A DNA stretch of 64,000 nucleotides from NCBI RefSeq assembly GCF_000003815.2, contig NC_049995.1, positions 9,525,031 through 9,589,030 of the forward strand, given 5' to 3'. The position numbers and the translations under genes were made by a program. This DNA comes from Branchiostoma floridae. Taxonomy: Eukaryota; Chordata; Leptocardii; Amphioxiformes; Branchiostomatidae. The notes beneath the pieces were generated by a model, which searched no databases, was not told where the DNA came from, and was given only the letters and a program-made list of their open reading frames with translations. Positions 1-13,140 of this stretch are shown here, in pieces. Every line of letters begins with the position of its first letter. Within the stretch, counting starts at the first letter, position 1.

Positions 1-2500
1 TGAAGTATCTCTTGAGGCCTCACGTGCCACGTGGTCCTTAAAAAATGTGACAACTTTTAAACATTTTTTACGACATTTTAACGTCAAGTACTGAGGCAAG
101 AGTTTGCCATTTTAGCATCATTTCCAACACCTGCAGACTATATGATGTCACGTGAAAATCTTTCAGGGGTAATTTTAGCCTCTTCAAGACTGAGTGGTTT
201 CCTCACCGATATTTTTTTCATCCTTGAAATAGTTGATCATCATTGAAAGTTTCCAACCCCACCAACTCACAAGAAAGAAAATGATAAATAAAGTTGATAT
301 CATATCATTGATGGATATAAAAAACAAGAATCCATATACAAACCGTGTTTATTGATAGATTTATTAGGACTAGGATGTAATCTGTATCTCTGTTATATTT
401 CATCTGACCCTTACCTACCTCATGATTTCAACGAAAAGCGGCCTGTATGCCGCATGTGCTGGGATTCAATTTTTGAAAGCATCGCAACGTCCGGCATGTA
501 TCGCGGAAAATATTCTCGCATTTATTGAAATTTTACATACATAGTCGAATCATGACAGAAATAAATAAATTATAAATGTCATGAAATGATTCAAACCAGC
601 GAAATGAATGTGCATCTGTCATAACTTTTTTTTTAGATTTTTTTTTCATGTGTTGCTGATGTCAAGTCCTGCTCTTATGTATAGTGCGTAGGACGCGGAA
701 AATGTAGTGGTTCTTTGCGTTTGTACGTCACAGTTCTACACGCGGCGGCCGAACGCACGTGTTTCCACGCTCACGTGTACCTGGCGCGCTTTACGTAACG
801 CCTCCAGGAAGCACGTTTTTACCTGCGGATATCCTGAACCAAATGTCGGTTATATAACGGCTTTTTTTTTCAAATTTTTAAAAGAAGTACACAGTTGTTA
901 TGTTTTTATTTCCTTTTTCGTATTGAAAAAAAACTAATTAAAGGATATCGTGGACCCTATTTTTGGCACAAACGCACACACGTCCCTAAATATGACTTTC
1001 TTATAGTTACTATTAATGTAACAGAAATGGGCAAAATGAACGCACGCGAATGATATATCAGCTTTGACTCTACTATGCATTTTGTACCATGTATATGTAA
1101 TGATATATAGGGACTAGGTAGGTAGGTATATGTAATGATATATGATATTTATAGAATTATAGAAGTAACCCGTTTTCTGTATAACACTAAATACAGTTAG
1201 TATGTACTTGCCATGATAGAAATTTTTGCTTAGATAGCCAATAATTAACACATGATATTCTCTGCCAATGTAAGCTCTTAGAAATAACAACTAATTAGTT
1301 GGGTAACATTGGCTGTATACACAGCAAAACAATCCAAAAATAATGATTTGTATATTTCTTTCTTTTTTCATATTTTCTATTTAACTATAAACACGTGTAC
1401 ACGTGCCACGTGTTTTTATGGCACGTTGTTTTCCGATTGTTATACAACAGTTTTGGTTATATAAACTAGTTAAAAGCGTGCCAGTAAGAAAAGACCTTAC
1501 ATAAGAACGCACCATTCACGTGGTTGATCTTACGGCAGGGAAACTTCGGCACGCGGGTTGTACCATCCCACATACGGGGGCGTTTAAATATCTCTGAAAG
1601 ACACTATATTGCCCGTATTTTTGTGTAGATAACTCTATATTTATGATGTAGATACATAGCGGCTTGTTTGTATACATAGAGTACTTGTATGATTGTCTGA
1701 GAAAGTGTCATAAACATTCTATTTGGTTCGGAATGGTATGGTCCGTCACCTGACTCAACGGTGTAATAAAGGCGCGAAATAGCCGGCCCCCAGTTTAACT
1801 CAGTCAACTTGAGGGTGTACTAATATTCACATGTTTGCCTCTTTTAAATGGACCTTGGATTTAATGACAACATCTTTGCCTGGTTTTCCTTCAGGATACG
1901 TTTCTTGATGCTGGAGATTCGTTTTGAGGTAAGTTTTGTCTTTTTGTCATTTAATTTGTTCTTTAATGGGGAATTAAGCTGCGGTGTGGCCCTATCATTT
2001 GCCAGTACTTAAAACATTTTTGCCTTCTTTGAAATTTAGCGTTGTCAGACTTGCCATTCTTCTTTCGCTTTTTGCTTATAGCATACCTATTGACAGAATG
2101 TTCCTGTCAATAATGCGAAAAAATCTTATTGACAGGAAGCACAGAAATATGTACCTTTAGAACGAGCTGAAATTTCTGAAATTTTTGTTGCCAAACCCAA
2201 CAGCATTTTCTTAAGTACAGAATTCTATATTCAACCGTAGTCGCTGTTTGTGGGCACGGAATTCCAACCGGAAAAAGGCAAAAGAAACGACCCGCCCCCC
2301 CCCCCCCCCAAAAAAAAAAACACACACTGAAATTCTGATAGAAAATAAAGGCAATACACAAATAGTCAACATTTTCTCTTCTTTTTGTTGATAGCTGCTT
2401 TCTTTTCAACGTGAGTTTTTGATTAGTATTTTACAGTTTATTTCCAAATTTTGTAACGTCTATTCTACCAATAATGGCGCTAGAGGAATTAGTCAAAGTT
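1..2500. other. AT-rich intergenic DNA, no gene seen
   Basis: I see no exon with coding character here. Open frames are short and contain low-complexity residues. A C-run followed directly by an A-run lies near 2292-2320. E-box-like CACGTG motifs occur at about 20, 30 and 1407, and one stretch (730-800) is locally richer in GC, but I cannot assign a function to either. Confidence 0.6.
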
Positions 2501-2712
2501 ATACTGTAAAAGAGAAAATGTTCGCGGTGGTTTTATGCATGCAGCTTTTGTTGGGACCTATTTTCTTCAGATTCAAAACCGCGATCTGAAATGTGTTATT
2601 CTTTCTTCTACCCGCATAACCCCTTCTTTGAACCGCGAACTTAAAACTACCGCGAATATTCCATTTTCGCCCGCGAAATTAAATCCTCGCAAACATTACA
2701 TATTTTACAGTG
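2501..2712. mobile_element. Degenerate palindromic MITE (TACTGTAAA ends)
   Basis: The segment starts with atactgtaaa and closes with ttttacagt, an inverted pair. Inside are repeated 'ttcgcggtggtttta' and 'ccgcgaa' words in opposite orientations. The same layout is much clearer at 34518-34762, and weaker relatives lie at 39290-39410 and 53950-54180. It has no coding capacity, so it is probably a non-autonomous DNA element. Confidence 0.55.
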
Positions 2713-3370
2713 CCATATATGTCTATCAATTATCTTCTCTTAAGGACTTCCATCTTTTTTATGTCTATTCATTTTAGGTAGCTAGTTACCCTAGCTCTTT
2801 TTCTAACATATTTTACGTAACGTGCCAAAGAATTGTTTTCAGAATTCTATTGAAGGTAAGTGCTTCTATACAGGTAGGACTCTATCTGTACTTTGCCTGA
2901 ACACGTTGTCTTCATTTTATGTAAGGTACTTAATTCTATTAAGAGTTCATTTTCTATAGCTAGATGTTGCATACCTAATATGGCGTGTAGCTTAGGCCAT
3001 CACGTTTGGTTACCATGGTGATAGTAGCTTAACATTTCATATTTTACAGTACCATATAACTATGTCTATCAATTATTTTCTCTTAAGGACTTCTAACTTT
3101 TTTACGTCTATTCATTTTATATAGCTGATTACCCTAGGTCTTTTTCTAACATATTTTACGTAACGTGCCAAAGAATTGCTTTCAGAATTCTATTGATTGT
3201 AAGTGCTTCTATTTAGGTAGGACTCTATCTGTACTTTGCCTGAACACGTTGTCTTCATTTTTTGTAAGGCACTTCATTCTATTAAGAGTTCCTTTTCTCT
3301 ATTGCTAGATGATGCATACCTTATATGGTGTGTAGCTTAGGCCATCAAGTTGGTTACCATGGTGATAGCA
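2699..3370. repeat. Tandem duplication, unit about 340 bp
   Basis: The block that begins 'atattttacagtgccata' at 2699 recurs at about 3038 with only scattered differences. Shared landmarks in order are 'tctcttaaggacttc', 'acgtaacgtgccaaagaatt', 'aggactctatctgtacttt', 'gaacacgttgtcttcatt' and 'gttaccatggtgatag'. Copy 1 ends near 3030 and copy 2 near 3368. Neither copy has a convincing reading frame. Confidence 0.85.
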
Positions 3371-4084
3371 TACAACTGGTCGTCACAGCGACGGCTGTCA
3401 TTTCTGAAGTAGAAAAACCATGTTGTATATAATTTCATCTGATATAACACTAAAACAATTGGACTGATATCAAATAGAATATTAGGTAGCTAAGATTTTC
3501 TGACACTACATGATTCATGAATTTTTACCGTCTTTTTCTGTTCGTGGTTTTAGCGGTGACGAACTTAAAATCAGTGTTTGCGATACTGTGAAATTAAAAC
3601 AGTTATACACACTCCAATGTCTAACTGCAGCAAAATTGAATCATCACGAACTTACAGGTTTTAACTATCCTATAAAAACAAAACTGTATTTAAATCCAAG
3701 AAAAAAAACGGCTTGGATTTAGTTGCTGATGCCTTCTTATGAATATATGTAGTAAGCCTTGTCCATAATAGTTCGCAAACAGTACCGTAGTCCAACTTGG
3801 GACGCATAAATTATGCTAATGTTACTCACATGTCATTAGTTTTGCAACTTATCTCTTGGCGTACTTATTGCTGAGTGGGTGCTGATTTGCATAACGGCAG
3901 TGTGGTCAAATGGTTGCTCTTGGCAACGCTAAATGACAGCGCTTGCAAAACGCGCCAAGCCATGCATATATATAGATGTCAAACATGAGTTAAGTCACTT
4001 AAATACATTATCTTTATTCTGCCTAACACAAGCAGTGCTTTGCCAATTAAACAGTTTTAGGCTACTATATGTTACCACATAACA

Positions 4085-4300
4085 AGGAAGATGTCCCTGT
4101 AGCTAAACTGGTAGCAAACTCACAGTTGAGGTCCTAGTTCTAATTAGATGCTCGTGGTAGACCCCGGTTCAAATCCTCGCAATGGCATCTGGGTTGGGGC
4201 TGTACTCGTCTTTGGGAAATGTCGATAATGTTAAATGGGGGTCCCGTGTTCGAAGAGGCATCTGAACTACGTTATTGAATCCATAGCTAGCCACCCTAGC
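4085..4300 (+). mobile_element. tRNA-headed SINE
   Basis: A tRNA-like head starts near 4091 (gatgtccctgtagctaaac). It carries a box A-like stretch (tagctaaactggtagc) and a clear box B (ggttcaaatcc, about 4168-4178). A body follows with 'gttaaatgggggtcccgtg' and 'ttcgaagagg', words also found in the SINEs at 25603, 50113-51840 and 63405. The head has extra sequence between the boxes and could not fold as a normal tRNA, so this is not a functional tRNA gene. Confidence 0.65.
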
Positions 4301-4315
4301 AAGCCTGTAATGATA

Positions 4316-4773
4316 ATAGTTCATTGCAAATTCTTGCCCGAGGGCTAATTGCAGGTACAATGTAACATAAATCGGGACAAATAAACAAATAGTGTAGAGC
4401 AGTGTATCATATGTCTACTCTAGTCTAAAAGCTAGCTCTAAACCGTAACTTGCTGGGTTTGACTTCTTTCCTTGAGACAGTGGAAGACGAAGGATCCCAC
4501 CTTTTCTATAATGTGTGGGTTCTGTGATGTTAGGAGGAATGCTACTTTTGTTTGTAAACACGGGGAAATTTTGGAGGAATTTAGTGGCCTCCTTAAAAAG
4601 TTCGTTTCTTTCGTGATCGTAGAATTAACAATTTGAAATGAGATGTGTTCCGCCATACTATAATAACATACTATGCCACAGAAACAGCAAGTTTTATTGC
4701 TGTCCTGCTGTGAGCCACTAGGCAATACAAGGTCAAAGTGAGCAACAACAAGAACATCATTATAAGCTGTCAC
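4316..4773 (-). mobile_element. 3' end of a decayed non-LTR retrotransposon (family B)
   Basis: On the minus strand an open frame (4773-4438) encodes a CxxC-containing segment followed by 'FLLTSQNPHIIEKVGSFVF', a pattern typical of the C-terminal end of CR1/L2-like LINE polyproteins downstream of the reverse transcriptase. The stop is followed by a 3' UTR ending in 'agccctcgggcaagaatt' and 'tgcaatgaact'. The same 3' UTR recurs at 13682-13880 and 33655-33830. Only the 3' end is present, as expected from 5' truncation. The clade assignment is inference. Confidence 0.6.
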
Positions 4774-4779
4774 CTACGA

Positions 4780-7700
4780 ACTTATGAATATTCATAAGAA
4801 TGTCACATAGGCTTGCAGGTTGCTTTTCGTGTCAGGATTACCATGACCTTTTGTCGACTGGTAATTTGCATAATGGCGTTACAAGTCGACATCGACACCC
4901 CTCTGCCGTCACCTGACCGAAGTTCTGAACACTCATTATGGCGGCTTAGGCGGCCATTTTGTTTTTGCTTTTAGGACCATTCCAAGTGAATTTTATGGAT
5001 GACATCCTCGGCAGGCTAAAACAAGGGCTCTAAATACTGGGGTCAACTTAGACCGGTGCAAGTTTAATATTACTTGTAGCAAAAGAAAATTTACTTGCAC
5101 AACGCAACAAAGTAGTAGATTAGACAGATGCATCTCCACTTTTGGAAATTTACAAATGTAAGTAAAGGGGGATACATGAAGAGCACAGGTTTGGATTTTT
5201 TTTCATATCGTATTTTATTGTTGGTTTTAAATTGTACAACGGCTTGTTTCACAAAGAGGTGAATTTATGCCTTATTAAAAATATTAAGTGTTTACAACTG
5301 GATGAGATTCATAGATTTCTTTTGGGCGCTTTGAATGACATAAATCACTATAATTCAGTGCCCCTAGAAGTGGTAGAGAAACTCAACACCATTACATCTA
5401 ACTTTAAAAACTACCTGGACATGTCAAAGTCACTAACTTGTATGCAAATGTAACTCATATGCAAATCATGTCTGGATAGTTCCTTTGGTTATTCAACACC
5501 ATAGGAACTGTTAGCATTGTAGAGATGAAATTGTTTTTAAGTATTGTTTACATGGATGTTTAACCTCAAAGAACAAATTTAGGCAATTTTTTCCTTTGTT
5601 CCAGATGTGTACGTACAAAGTTGGCAATTCATTCAAGAATAGTTTAGATTGGGCACCCACCGAACTAGCTTTTTATTTCTACCAATACACTTCCACGTGA
5701 CATCTTACCATTTTTTTTATATTTTCTTGACAGGCTGATTATTTCCGGAGAGGAAAAAACTTTACTTTTTTACTAGCCCTCGTTTAATCCTATATTGTTG
5801 TTGTACTCGGTACATGCTAGTATACATTACTGACTGAATACGTGCTCACCATACTAGATTTTCCGTTAAAAGCAAACGGGCCAGCTAAAAAGGTCAAGCT
5901 CCCGTAGCCATAGCAGTGCACACCTGCTCACTAAGGAAACAATTGAAGCCTGGATGAAAGTGATTCGCTCGGTGAATGTTTTACAAACCCAGGCGACTTT
6001 CCGCGAAGCTCTAAACGCAGAGACGGCACCAACAGTAGGGACCTCCGGGCTACGTGTAAGTCAGCTGACATTTCAGTCATAAAGCAGTCGCTAAGATAGA
6101 GGAGCTTAAAAGGGGTTTCCGAATGTACCAAAAGATAGAACTATGTCAAGGTGGAGGCAAAACGGTTTGCCTGTTTTTCCCCTCGACACCCAGCCGTTTA
6201 TATCAACAGGATAAGCACGTACTCAGAACCTAGCGTATGCCAGACGCCGATCGGCTTGTCTTGTGAATTGTTTTTACCAATTACTGTTTACTGTGAACTG
6301 TCAACAACAACAACATGACATATTTTTAACCCTGGTCAGTGGCAATGTTTGTTTTTAATTGAAAAGAATTCATCGAGGTAGCATACGGTTTTTCTTCGGA
6401 AACGTCTACACTGTATATGATATACAGGATATTATATTCATATGCGAAAACGATCTTAACCCGCAAACACCCCAACTCCAACATGAAATATTGTGTTTGT
6501 CCTCTGTATGTATCATTACTTCAATATGATATCTGAAATTTTGGAATTATTATACTAATTTTGTAGAAAAATAAGAGGCAAGCAGAGTTAGTATCCTTGC
6601 TGTAAAAGCGCGGTCTAACCGTTTGCATACATCGTAAAAATTAACATAAATTGTGATAATTAGCATAATCTATTCACACCTCAGAATGTCAAAATGTTCC
6701 TCTTACATTGACAATGCAGTGTACGTACAGTTAACACAAACAAAATTAAAAAGAGGATACTACTGACCGAAACATAACCGGGTCTGTTTGGACTTTGTTT
6801 GGTTATTTCAGATGCAAAACAAATGTTATGGTGCTTTATGGTGAGTTAATTATATGATTGTTTTGATGGCGTCTGTTTTGACGTACACATAAATATATAC
6901 GACGGATAGCAACAACTAGAAAAAATACTCAACTCTATCTTAAGTCATTGTTTGATTCATTTGTATAATTTGTGGTCAATCTAGTGTTAACTACAAGTCC
7001 CTTGTGTCATTCATATTGCTTATCTATTTTAACATGAACACTGAAGAATTCAACAATTACTTGTTATGTTAGGACAAAAGAAGTAAATTCAAGATTGAGT
7101 ATAGTATTACAAACATGGCACTAAAAACGTAGTATTTCGTTTTCCTGTAAGCTTGAAGCGATAATTGCTTTCTGCTAGTGTTCATTTCTTTTTACCTCAA
7201 TGAAAAAGGCCGTACTGTTTTCGTTGTGCCTGTGTGTATGTTTGTGTTTCTTCTTATTTGTCGTCAGTATAACTTCAGAACCTCTAGACGTATTGTGATG
7301 ATATTTGGTATGTAGGTAGATCTACAAAAGATGATGGTCAAGACAAAGTTTTGACCTCGTGGTAGCTTTTCTTGATGTTTTATGTCGCCTCATATGTCTC
7401 TCTCTAGTTATATGTGCTTTGCGTCGCCTGTCCACTTCACAAATGTAAACATAGAACAACAAAAGACATAACAACATATACAAGACAAGCTAGGCCCACA
7501 CATTAACCCAAAATTGATCTTATGTATTTAATTTATTCACATATATCTATTGGGGATTGGGGAAAAATAGCAAAGTGCTTATGACAACCCCAATTCTCAA
7601 AGACACAAATATAAAACAATAACATTGAGCAAAAACATAAGTCAATGTATACATGAAAGAACATTTAGTTAGCATTCAAAAGCTTGTCTATTCACTCATT

Positions 7701-9335
7701 CCGATTAACATATAGTGCGTATAATGACATTGAATGCCAAAAAAAGATGAAAAAAAGATGAAAACTATATTTCACTTCTTTGCAGACTGAACTACGTCTT
7801 CATCATTCAATACTAACAACACTTCATTTTGTTGAAATGACCTACTTCAGTAGTGACCTAATCTACCAGTATTGTAAATACGGCTTTTATTGCATATAGC
7901 ATATCTCGTAACAACAAAAAGGAATGAAAACCACCCAGTCTAGTTCTTGTAAATTGTAAAAAGTAGCACATACATGGTTATTAATTTAACATGAAAAGTA
8001 AAAGCTTGAAGTTTGCTGTGCAGTGGTGAAGTTATTTGAAGCAAATATACACATATGAACAGATTGTATATATATACAATATCAATCATAACCCAAACAT
8101 CGATATGACACCGAGTACATTTCAAATTGAGCATAATCAGAAGTTGCAAGTAGATTTTGGAAGACCAAATAGCGTAAATTTGTAACATTTTGATCTTTAT
8201 CAAAGTGTGTATGCATAGATAATTCATACATACATGTACATACATACACACAGATGTAAGTACATGTACATTGACACTTTTGTAGGTTGTGTTGAAAGTT
8301 AATAATATCTGCAAATAGGAAATATATCTCATCATCTGTTTATGGAGATGTTTGTGTATTATAAAAGATCAAATTAATAAATTTGCAAATCCATAGAAAA
8401 GGCCGTTGTGTGGGACAATCACGAATAACTTACGCACTAAACTTGATTCTGGATAAGATAAAATGTTGTGGTGTTCGGGCTACATAGGATTTGTACTAAC
8501 AAATAACGAATATGTATAAGTACCAATTCTACTGTCTTTACATTTAACAATAGAGGAATAGTTTATATGTGTAATGTCCACATTCAGCTACGATGTAATA
8601 GACTATATTCTGTAAACTCGTTTACATGTTTCAAGAAGCATGGAAATTATAGATATAGGTTAAGCATATCATAGTACACTTATCATTTCACGGAATCAAA
8701 CTTACTCTATTGACCATTTGTATGCAATAGAATAAAATGCCATTGTAATAGTCGATCACATTGTTAGATTGCAAATGCAATTGTTGACTATTGTTATCAT
8801 TGTACAATGAATACGATGATTGAATAAATAATAATGGTGCTTACTTTGTAAGGACCTGATACAAGAGAAGGTTTGCAGGATATTGTTTGAATTGCTCCGT
8901 TTCAACAAATGTTTTTGATCAATAAATTTTACGATACTCTACAAAATTAGGACCCACTTTTATGATAGCAACAACTAAGTAACACTTATATTGGAATGGT
9001 CTAAAATACAGTTGAAAGTCGCAATGATTTCTTTGATATCGGTACAAGTTTGTATTAATCTATTGTGCTAGAGAGGCTAAAAACGCTTTTAGACTGAACA
9101 GGCATCAACAAAGGAAGGATATATACTACAATCTTACACGACATGGACTACAATCTTACACGACACGGAAAAATTTCATCAACTTCCAGATGCGTAAGGT
9201 AAACTCGAGCCGTACGATACGAGAAAAAAACACAAGTGAATACAAATGATTTAACCAAGAAAATTGTTCTCATCTCCCGCGCATATCAATTCATAGCTAG
9301 GATAGAAAACCTGCTCTCTAACAAGATCTCTTCAA
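4780..9335. other. AT-rich intergenic DNA, no gene recognised
   Basis: No host gene is recognisable. The stretch 5890-6070 is somewhat richer in GC, with no similarity I can name. A 73-codon frame at 5232-5453 has plausible amino-acid composition but no recognisable domain or splice context. Confidence 0.5.
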
Positions 9336-9425
9336 TGCCACTGACGAAAGATAATGGATGTTATCTGAAACGTTTGACTGTTTTCAAAATCATATCCAGT
9401 TACTTGAGTAATTGCTATTTGGCAA
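9336..9425 (+). repeat. Dispersed repeat, copy 1 (ctgacgaaagat... family)
   Basis: This stretch (cactgacgaaagataatgg, then tctgaaacgtttgac, ttcaaaatcatatcc, gttacttgagtaa) matches in reverse complement the segment at 60815-60905 in an intron of the hydrolase-like gene. It probably represents the conserved end of a dispersed retroelement. Confidence 0.65.
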
Positions 9426-11039
9426 ACAAACCTACGTTCAATCGTATGAATAAATCAAAATGTTGAGTTTAACGTATCATTTACACCACTGGTTATACAG
9501 TCTAACCACTATGTGGTGTACATGTATATATCCATACTTAAGAGGATAGAGTACACATGAACAGAATCGACAAATACAGAAGATTAAGCAATTATTCCAA
9601 CAAGCATACGTAATGAACAATTTATGAAGGATAGCAAATATCAATGACGTACTGTATATCGCATATGAACAGAATCCGTAGTTATCAAACAAAGAATTCA
9701 CATGATAAATGTATGTACTAGGTAAAAGTCGGTATGGCGGCCTCGAAAAGGTGTCTTCTAACAAGAAACACCTGTTGCGCCGTACTTTCCACTGCACTTG
9801 GCGAATCTTATAGAGAAATGGAGAAACGAAAGAGTAAGAACATCGTGGTACAGCGAGTAATCGACACTATACGAGAAACACGTTTGGGCTTTATGGATAG
9901 AGCCTCAGCAATGGCTCGACATATAACAGCTTGTTTCGCTAACCCCTATGGTTTCTACTAGCCCTTAGGCGGTTAAAACATAATGTTTGAAGTTATCCGG
10001 CGTACGTTTATCTTTGCTAATGGCCGCATTTTTAAGCTGAGGCAAAAGAATCGATGAAGAGTGTATTTCGTTGCTTTTTACAAAGTATTTCCTGCATGGA
10101 AATGACAGTCTTGTAGTTTTGCGTTTGTTAGAAGCTATAGATCGCTACTATGGCACTTGCTCCAGCTCGATGTGTACTAGAATTCGTTAGCCCATGTAGT
10201 AAGATGCTTCAAACACTGTAATTGTACTTATGCTTTATCAAAACGGCCGGTGCTTAGCTTTTACAAGCATAGAGGTACAGTAAAGGTCTTTCATTCGTTT
10301 AATTATCAATTAAAAGTACATATAATCAACCTATTCAAAAGCGCAGCACAAAAATGACATGATGAGTCGACATGGTTGGAGTTCATACGGTGTTTTGCAG
10401 CAATATGTTTCTGATACAACCTCGGAGGTTTGAAAGTATGATATTAGTATGTTTTGCGTTTCGGACTATTTCCTCAACAGCTTCTTTGGCATTGTGAACA
10501 GAAATCTACAGCTAGGTAAACTTCTTCGGTTGGATACATTCGTACGTTCACTAGTTACTGCTGGCTCCCGCAAGATGTTACGCACGAATGCAGAAGCTAT
10601 GTAAGCATATGATTATCAATACGAACACCAGTACTTGATAAAAAGATGTGATACAACTTATGTCATCATTACTGAACTTGCAATTACATGTGTTGCAAAA
10701 TGTAAACCATTATACACTTTGATACTTAAACTGAAAGGAGAAAATATCAATTTTGTACCGCGTACAAGGAAATTGAAATATGTGAGACTCTTCAAATCTA
10801 TATCTATAACTGCACACGTATTTCCGAGTACTCAGGGCAATACACGATGGCATACAACGTTTTCATACAGAGTCATAACAAGATTGTATTCCAATATACC
10901 TAACAACAGGCGTGTACAATTGAGCAATGATACTACAAATACAACGTAGACATTGGTCCCAATTTGAGTTTGTCTTCCAGTTAAGAAGTAGGGTGTTTTT
11001 TGCCAAACGGTACGGGCTTTTCGGTAGTTTACATATCTT
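9426..11039. other. Intergenic DNA, no gene recognised
   Basis: A 75-codon open frame (9734-9961, beginning MAASKR) is the most gene-like item, with a charged sequence. It has no recognisable domain, no clear splice partners and no neighbouring homologous exon, so I do not call it a gene. Confidence 0.5.
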
Positions 11040-11272
11040 GTAGTCGTGTAACGTACGTGCTGGGTTTTTGGACCAAGACCCAGAGTTTCTGGGTTCAAAT
11101 ACTGTCATTCTACCGATCTTGTGTCCTTTGAAAAGGCACTTTGCATGGATGAGAGGTGTAAAAATGGGTACCTGACGTCCGGGTTGGAAGGTACAAAGCG
11201 GTGAAAGGGGATGGAGAGAAAGAGGCGGTATGAGCTTAAACTTCCAGTACCGTGCCCAAGACACAGTGGATA
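11040..11272 (+). mobile_element. SINE with tRNA-like box B
   Basis: A box B-like word (gggttcaaatact, about 11092) is followed by 'cttgtgtcctttgaaaaggcactttgcatgga', a form of the 'gtgcccttgggaaaggcacttt' segment found downstream of the box B in the SINEs at 23520-23700 and 51640-51840. The body ends with 'cgtgcccaagacacagtgg' and 'ataatgaatga'. The head upstream of box B is degenerate. Confidence 0.6.
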
Positions 11273-11274
11273 AT

Positions 11275-11450
11275 GAATGAAGACCTTTATTGTACAGTTT
11301 TGCCGAAACGAGCTACGTACAGGTCACAACAAGTCAAAGCATGTGTATATAGGAACATAAAAGTATCACAAATCCAGTCTGACACAGAAGTTCGGCTTCT
11401 TCTCACTTCTTGGTAATGGTGAAAATATGGGATTGTATGGGGATAGCTAT
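11275..11450 (-). mobile_element. LINE 3' end fragment (family A)
   Basis: In reverse complement the end reads as a polyadenylation-like 'caataaaggtcttcattcat', preceded by 'gctcgtttcggcaaaactgta'. Upstream is the 'ttaccaagaagtgagaagaag' segment that also occurs at 13245, 14430 and 16810. It directly abuts the SINE at 11040-11272. Only a 5'-truncated tail is present. Confidence 0.6.
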
Positions 11451-11599
11451 GGTCGGTAACCCACTGCCCCTACGGCCACATAAAGGCTATGGAACTACAT
11501 TTACCTACATAATTGACCTACACATCGCTGGTACTTCGCATACCTTGCCTAGATTAATTATTGTCTTAACCAAACATACGGAAACTACGCAATAGTACT

Positions 11600-13140
11600 A
11601 GTAGAAACGGAATGTTATGTTTCAGCTATGTTGAATAGTAGAGAAAGGTTGTCAATATTTACTTACATATGCACTCATATGGATTGAAGTAATTACATAT
11701 ATTACGATGTCTTTTATCCATATGTGCAAACACTAGAATGATATGAATGCTGCCAGTTTTGTTTAGTTTGAAGTAGATAGAAAGGTTTGCCAGGTTAAAT
11801 GCATATCATATTTATAGTATAGCAGTTTGATATACATGTGTCGTTATGTTCTGAAATTTGTTTTGTTTTCATAGTGACACATCATTCACTCATTTTGTTG
11901 TTGTTACGACGTTTTATACTATGTAACTTTTGTATTGTGATGTTCAACTAATATGTCTATCTTTTCTTTTTGGCTTATTACATCAATGAATATACGTACT
12001 ATATGCGGTTTAATTGGATTTATCATTAATGATTCATTGTTCATTTCCTACGTCGCGGTCATTTTATAAGCTTTTGAGGTTCTAGCTATCCTCACACAGT
12101 TGTTTACATTCCGATTCATTTCCTTTATATTTGTTATCACTTTCTTTCTTGTACAAATAAACAAACAAAATAACAAATTACTGGGTGGAAGCGTTAAAAA
12201 TATACGTTACGGGTGTATACATAGTAAGTTCAAAGATTGATATGATATACGTGGTCTAAGAAATAATAACCTCATGTAATCATAAGGGTTAAATGTGATC
12301 TATAGCTACTTTGACAATCACATATTTGTGTATGGGTGTTTTAGTACAATGTTTTGTACCATACAATGTAATATATTAACGTTTGACGCCGAATCGAATA
12401 TACCGAGCTAGCGTACACCAAACGTTGTTGGAAAAACATCAATATTAATATTATAAGCTACACCAAAAACACTTCATTTTGAACTTCGGCGATACACTCG
12501 TCAATACGGTCATGTTTGTGATGTGATCATCCTACCCACCAGAACATACAATACAATACATACTATAACAACCTATGTAAAACGAAAACTGCTACTAAAA
12601 ACATATGGTAATATCTAACATGTAGAAGACAATCTCGCGCTTGTTTCGTTCTTGTGTCTGTGCGCTCAAGAGCTGTCCACAATACGGCACGGTAGTGTTC
12701 ATAATACGGGAAGCTCGCCATTCAAACTGACAGACGCTGTACAAGTTTCTGAGCCTCCTACCATGTGACTCATTCCTGCATGGTTTTAGCCAATGGAATG
12801 TCTTAGTGTCCCCTGGGGATTTGGCAAACTGCAAGCAGTGGTCCTGACGTCTTGTAGGAGTTTCGAGGAGCTAAGCGATACATCCAAGGGTAGAACTATA
12901 ATCAGTAGGCGAACGACCCAGTGTGGTTATGCCCGCTTTGACTCGGAACTACTCAATCTTGCCTGCATGTGTGCTTAGTTGTACGGCCTGGACATCATAC
13001 CAGCCAGGCAACTCGAGAGTTTTACACGCTACATACAACAGTGCTAAATCATCTAAATCAAGACCGTGTTTCTGTAGATACCTTACCATGTGCAATCAAC
13101 GGTTTGCTTTACTAACAATATGGTCGTCAATGATTGAATG
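11600..13140. other. AT-rich intergenic DNA, no gene recognised
   Basis: The region 12600-13140 has several short overlapping open frames on both strands, none with a recognisable motif. It lies immediately downstream, in element orientation, of the LINE fragment at 13141-13640 and may contain unrelated transposon debris. Confidence 0.45.

Noticed and set aside
4090-4180. Functional tRNA gene
   Set aside because: It has box A and box B, but the spacing and arms do not fold as a tRNA and a SINE body follows.
5232-5453. 73-codon frame with Leu/Asn-rich helical-looking sequence
   Set aside because: Length is within chance expectation for AT-rich DNA, and no homology was recognised.
9734-9961. 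75-codon plus-strand frame beginning MAASKR
   Set aside because: No recognisable domain, partner exon or repeat-family support. It could be real, but I cannot support it.
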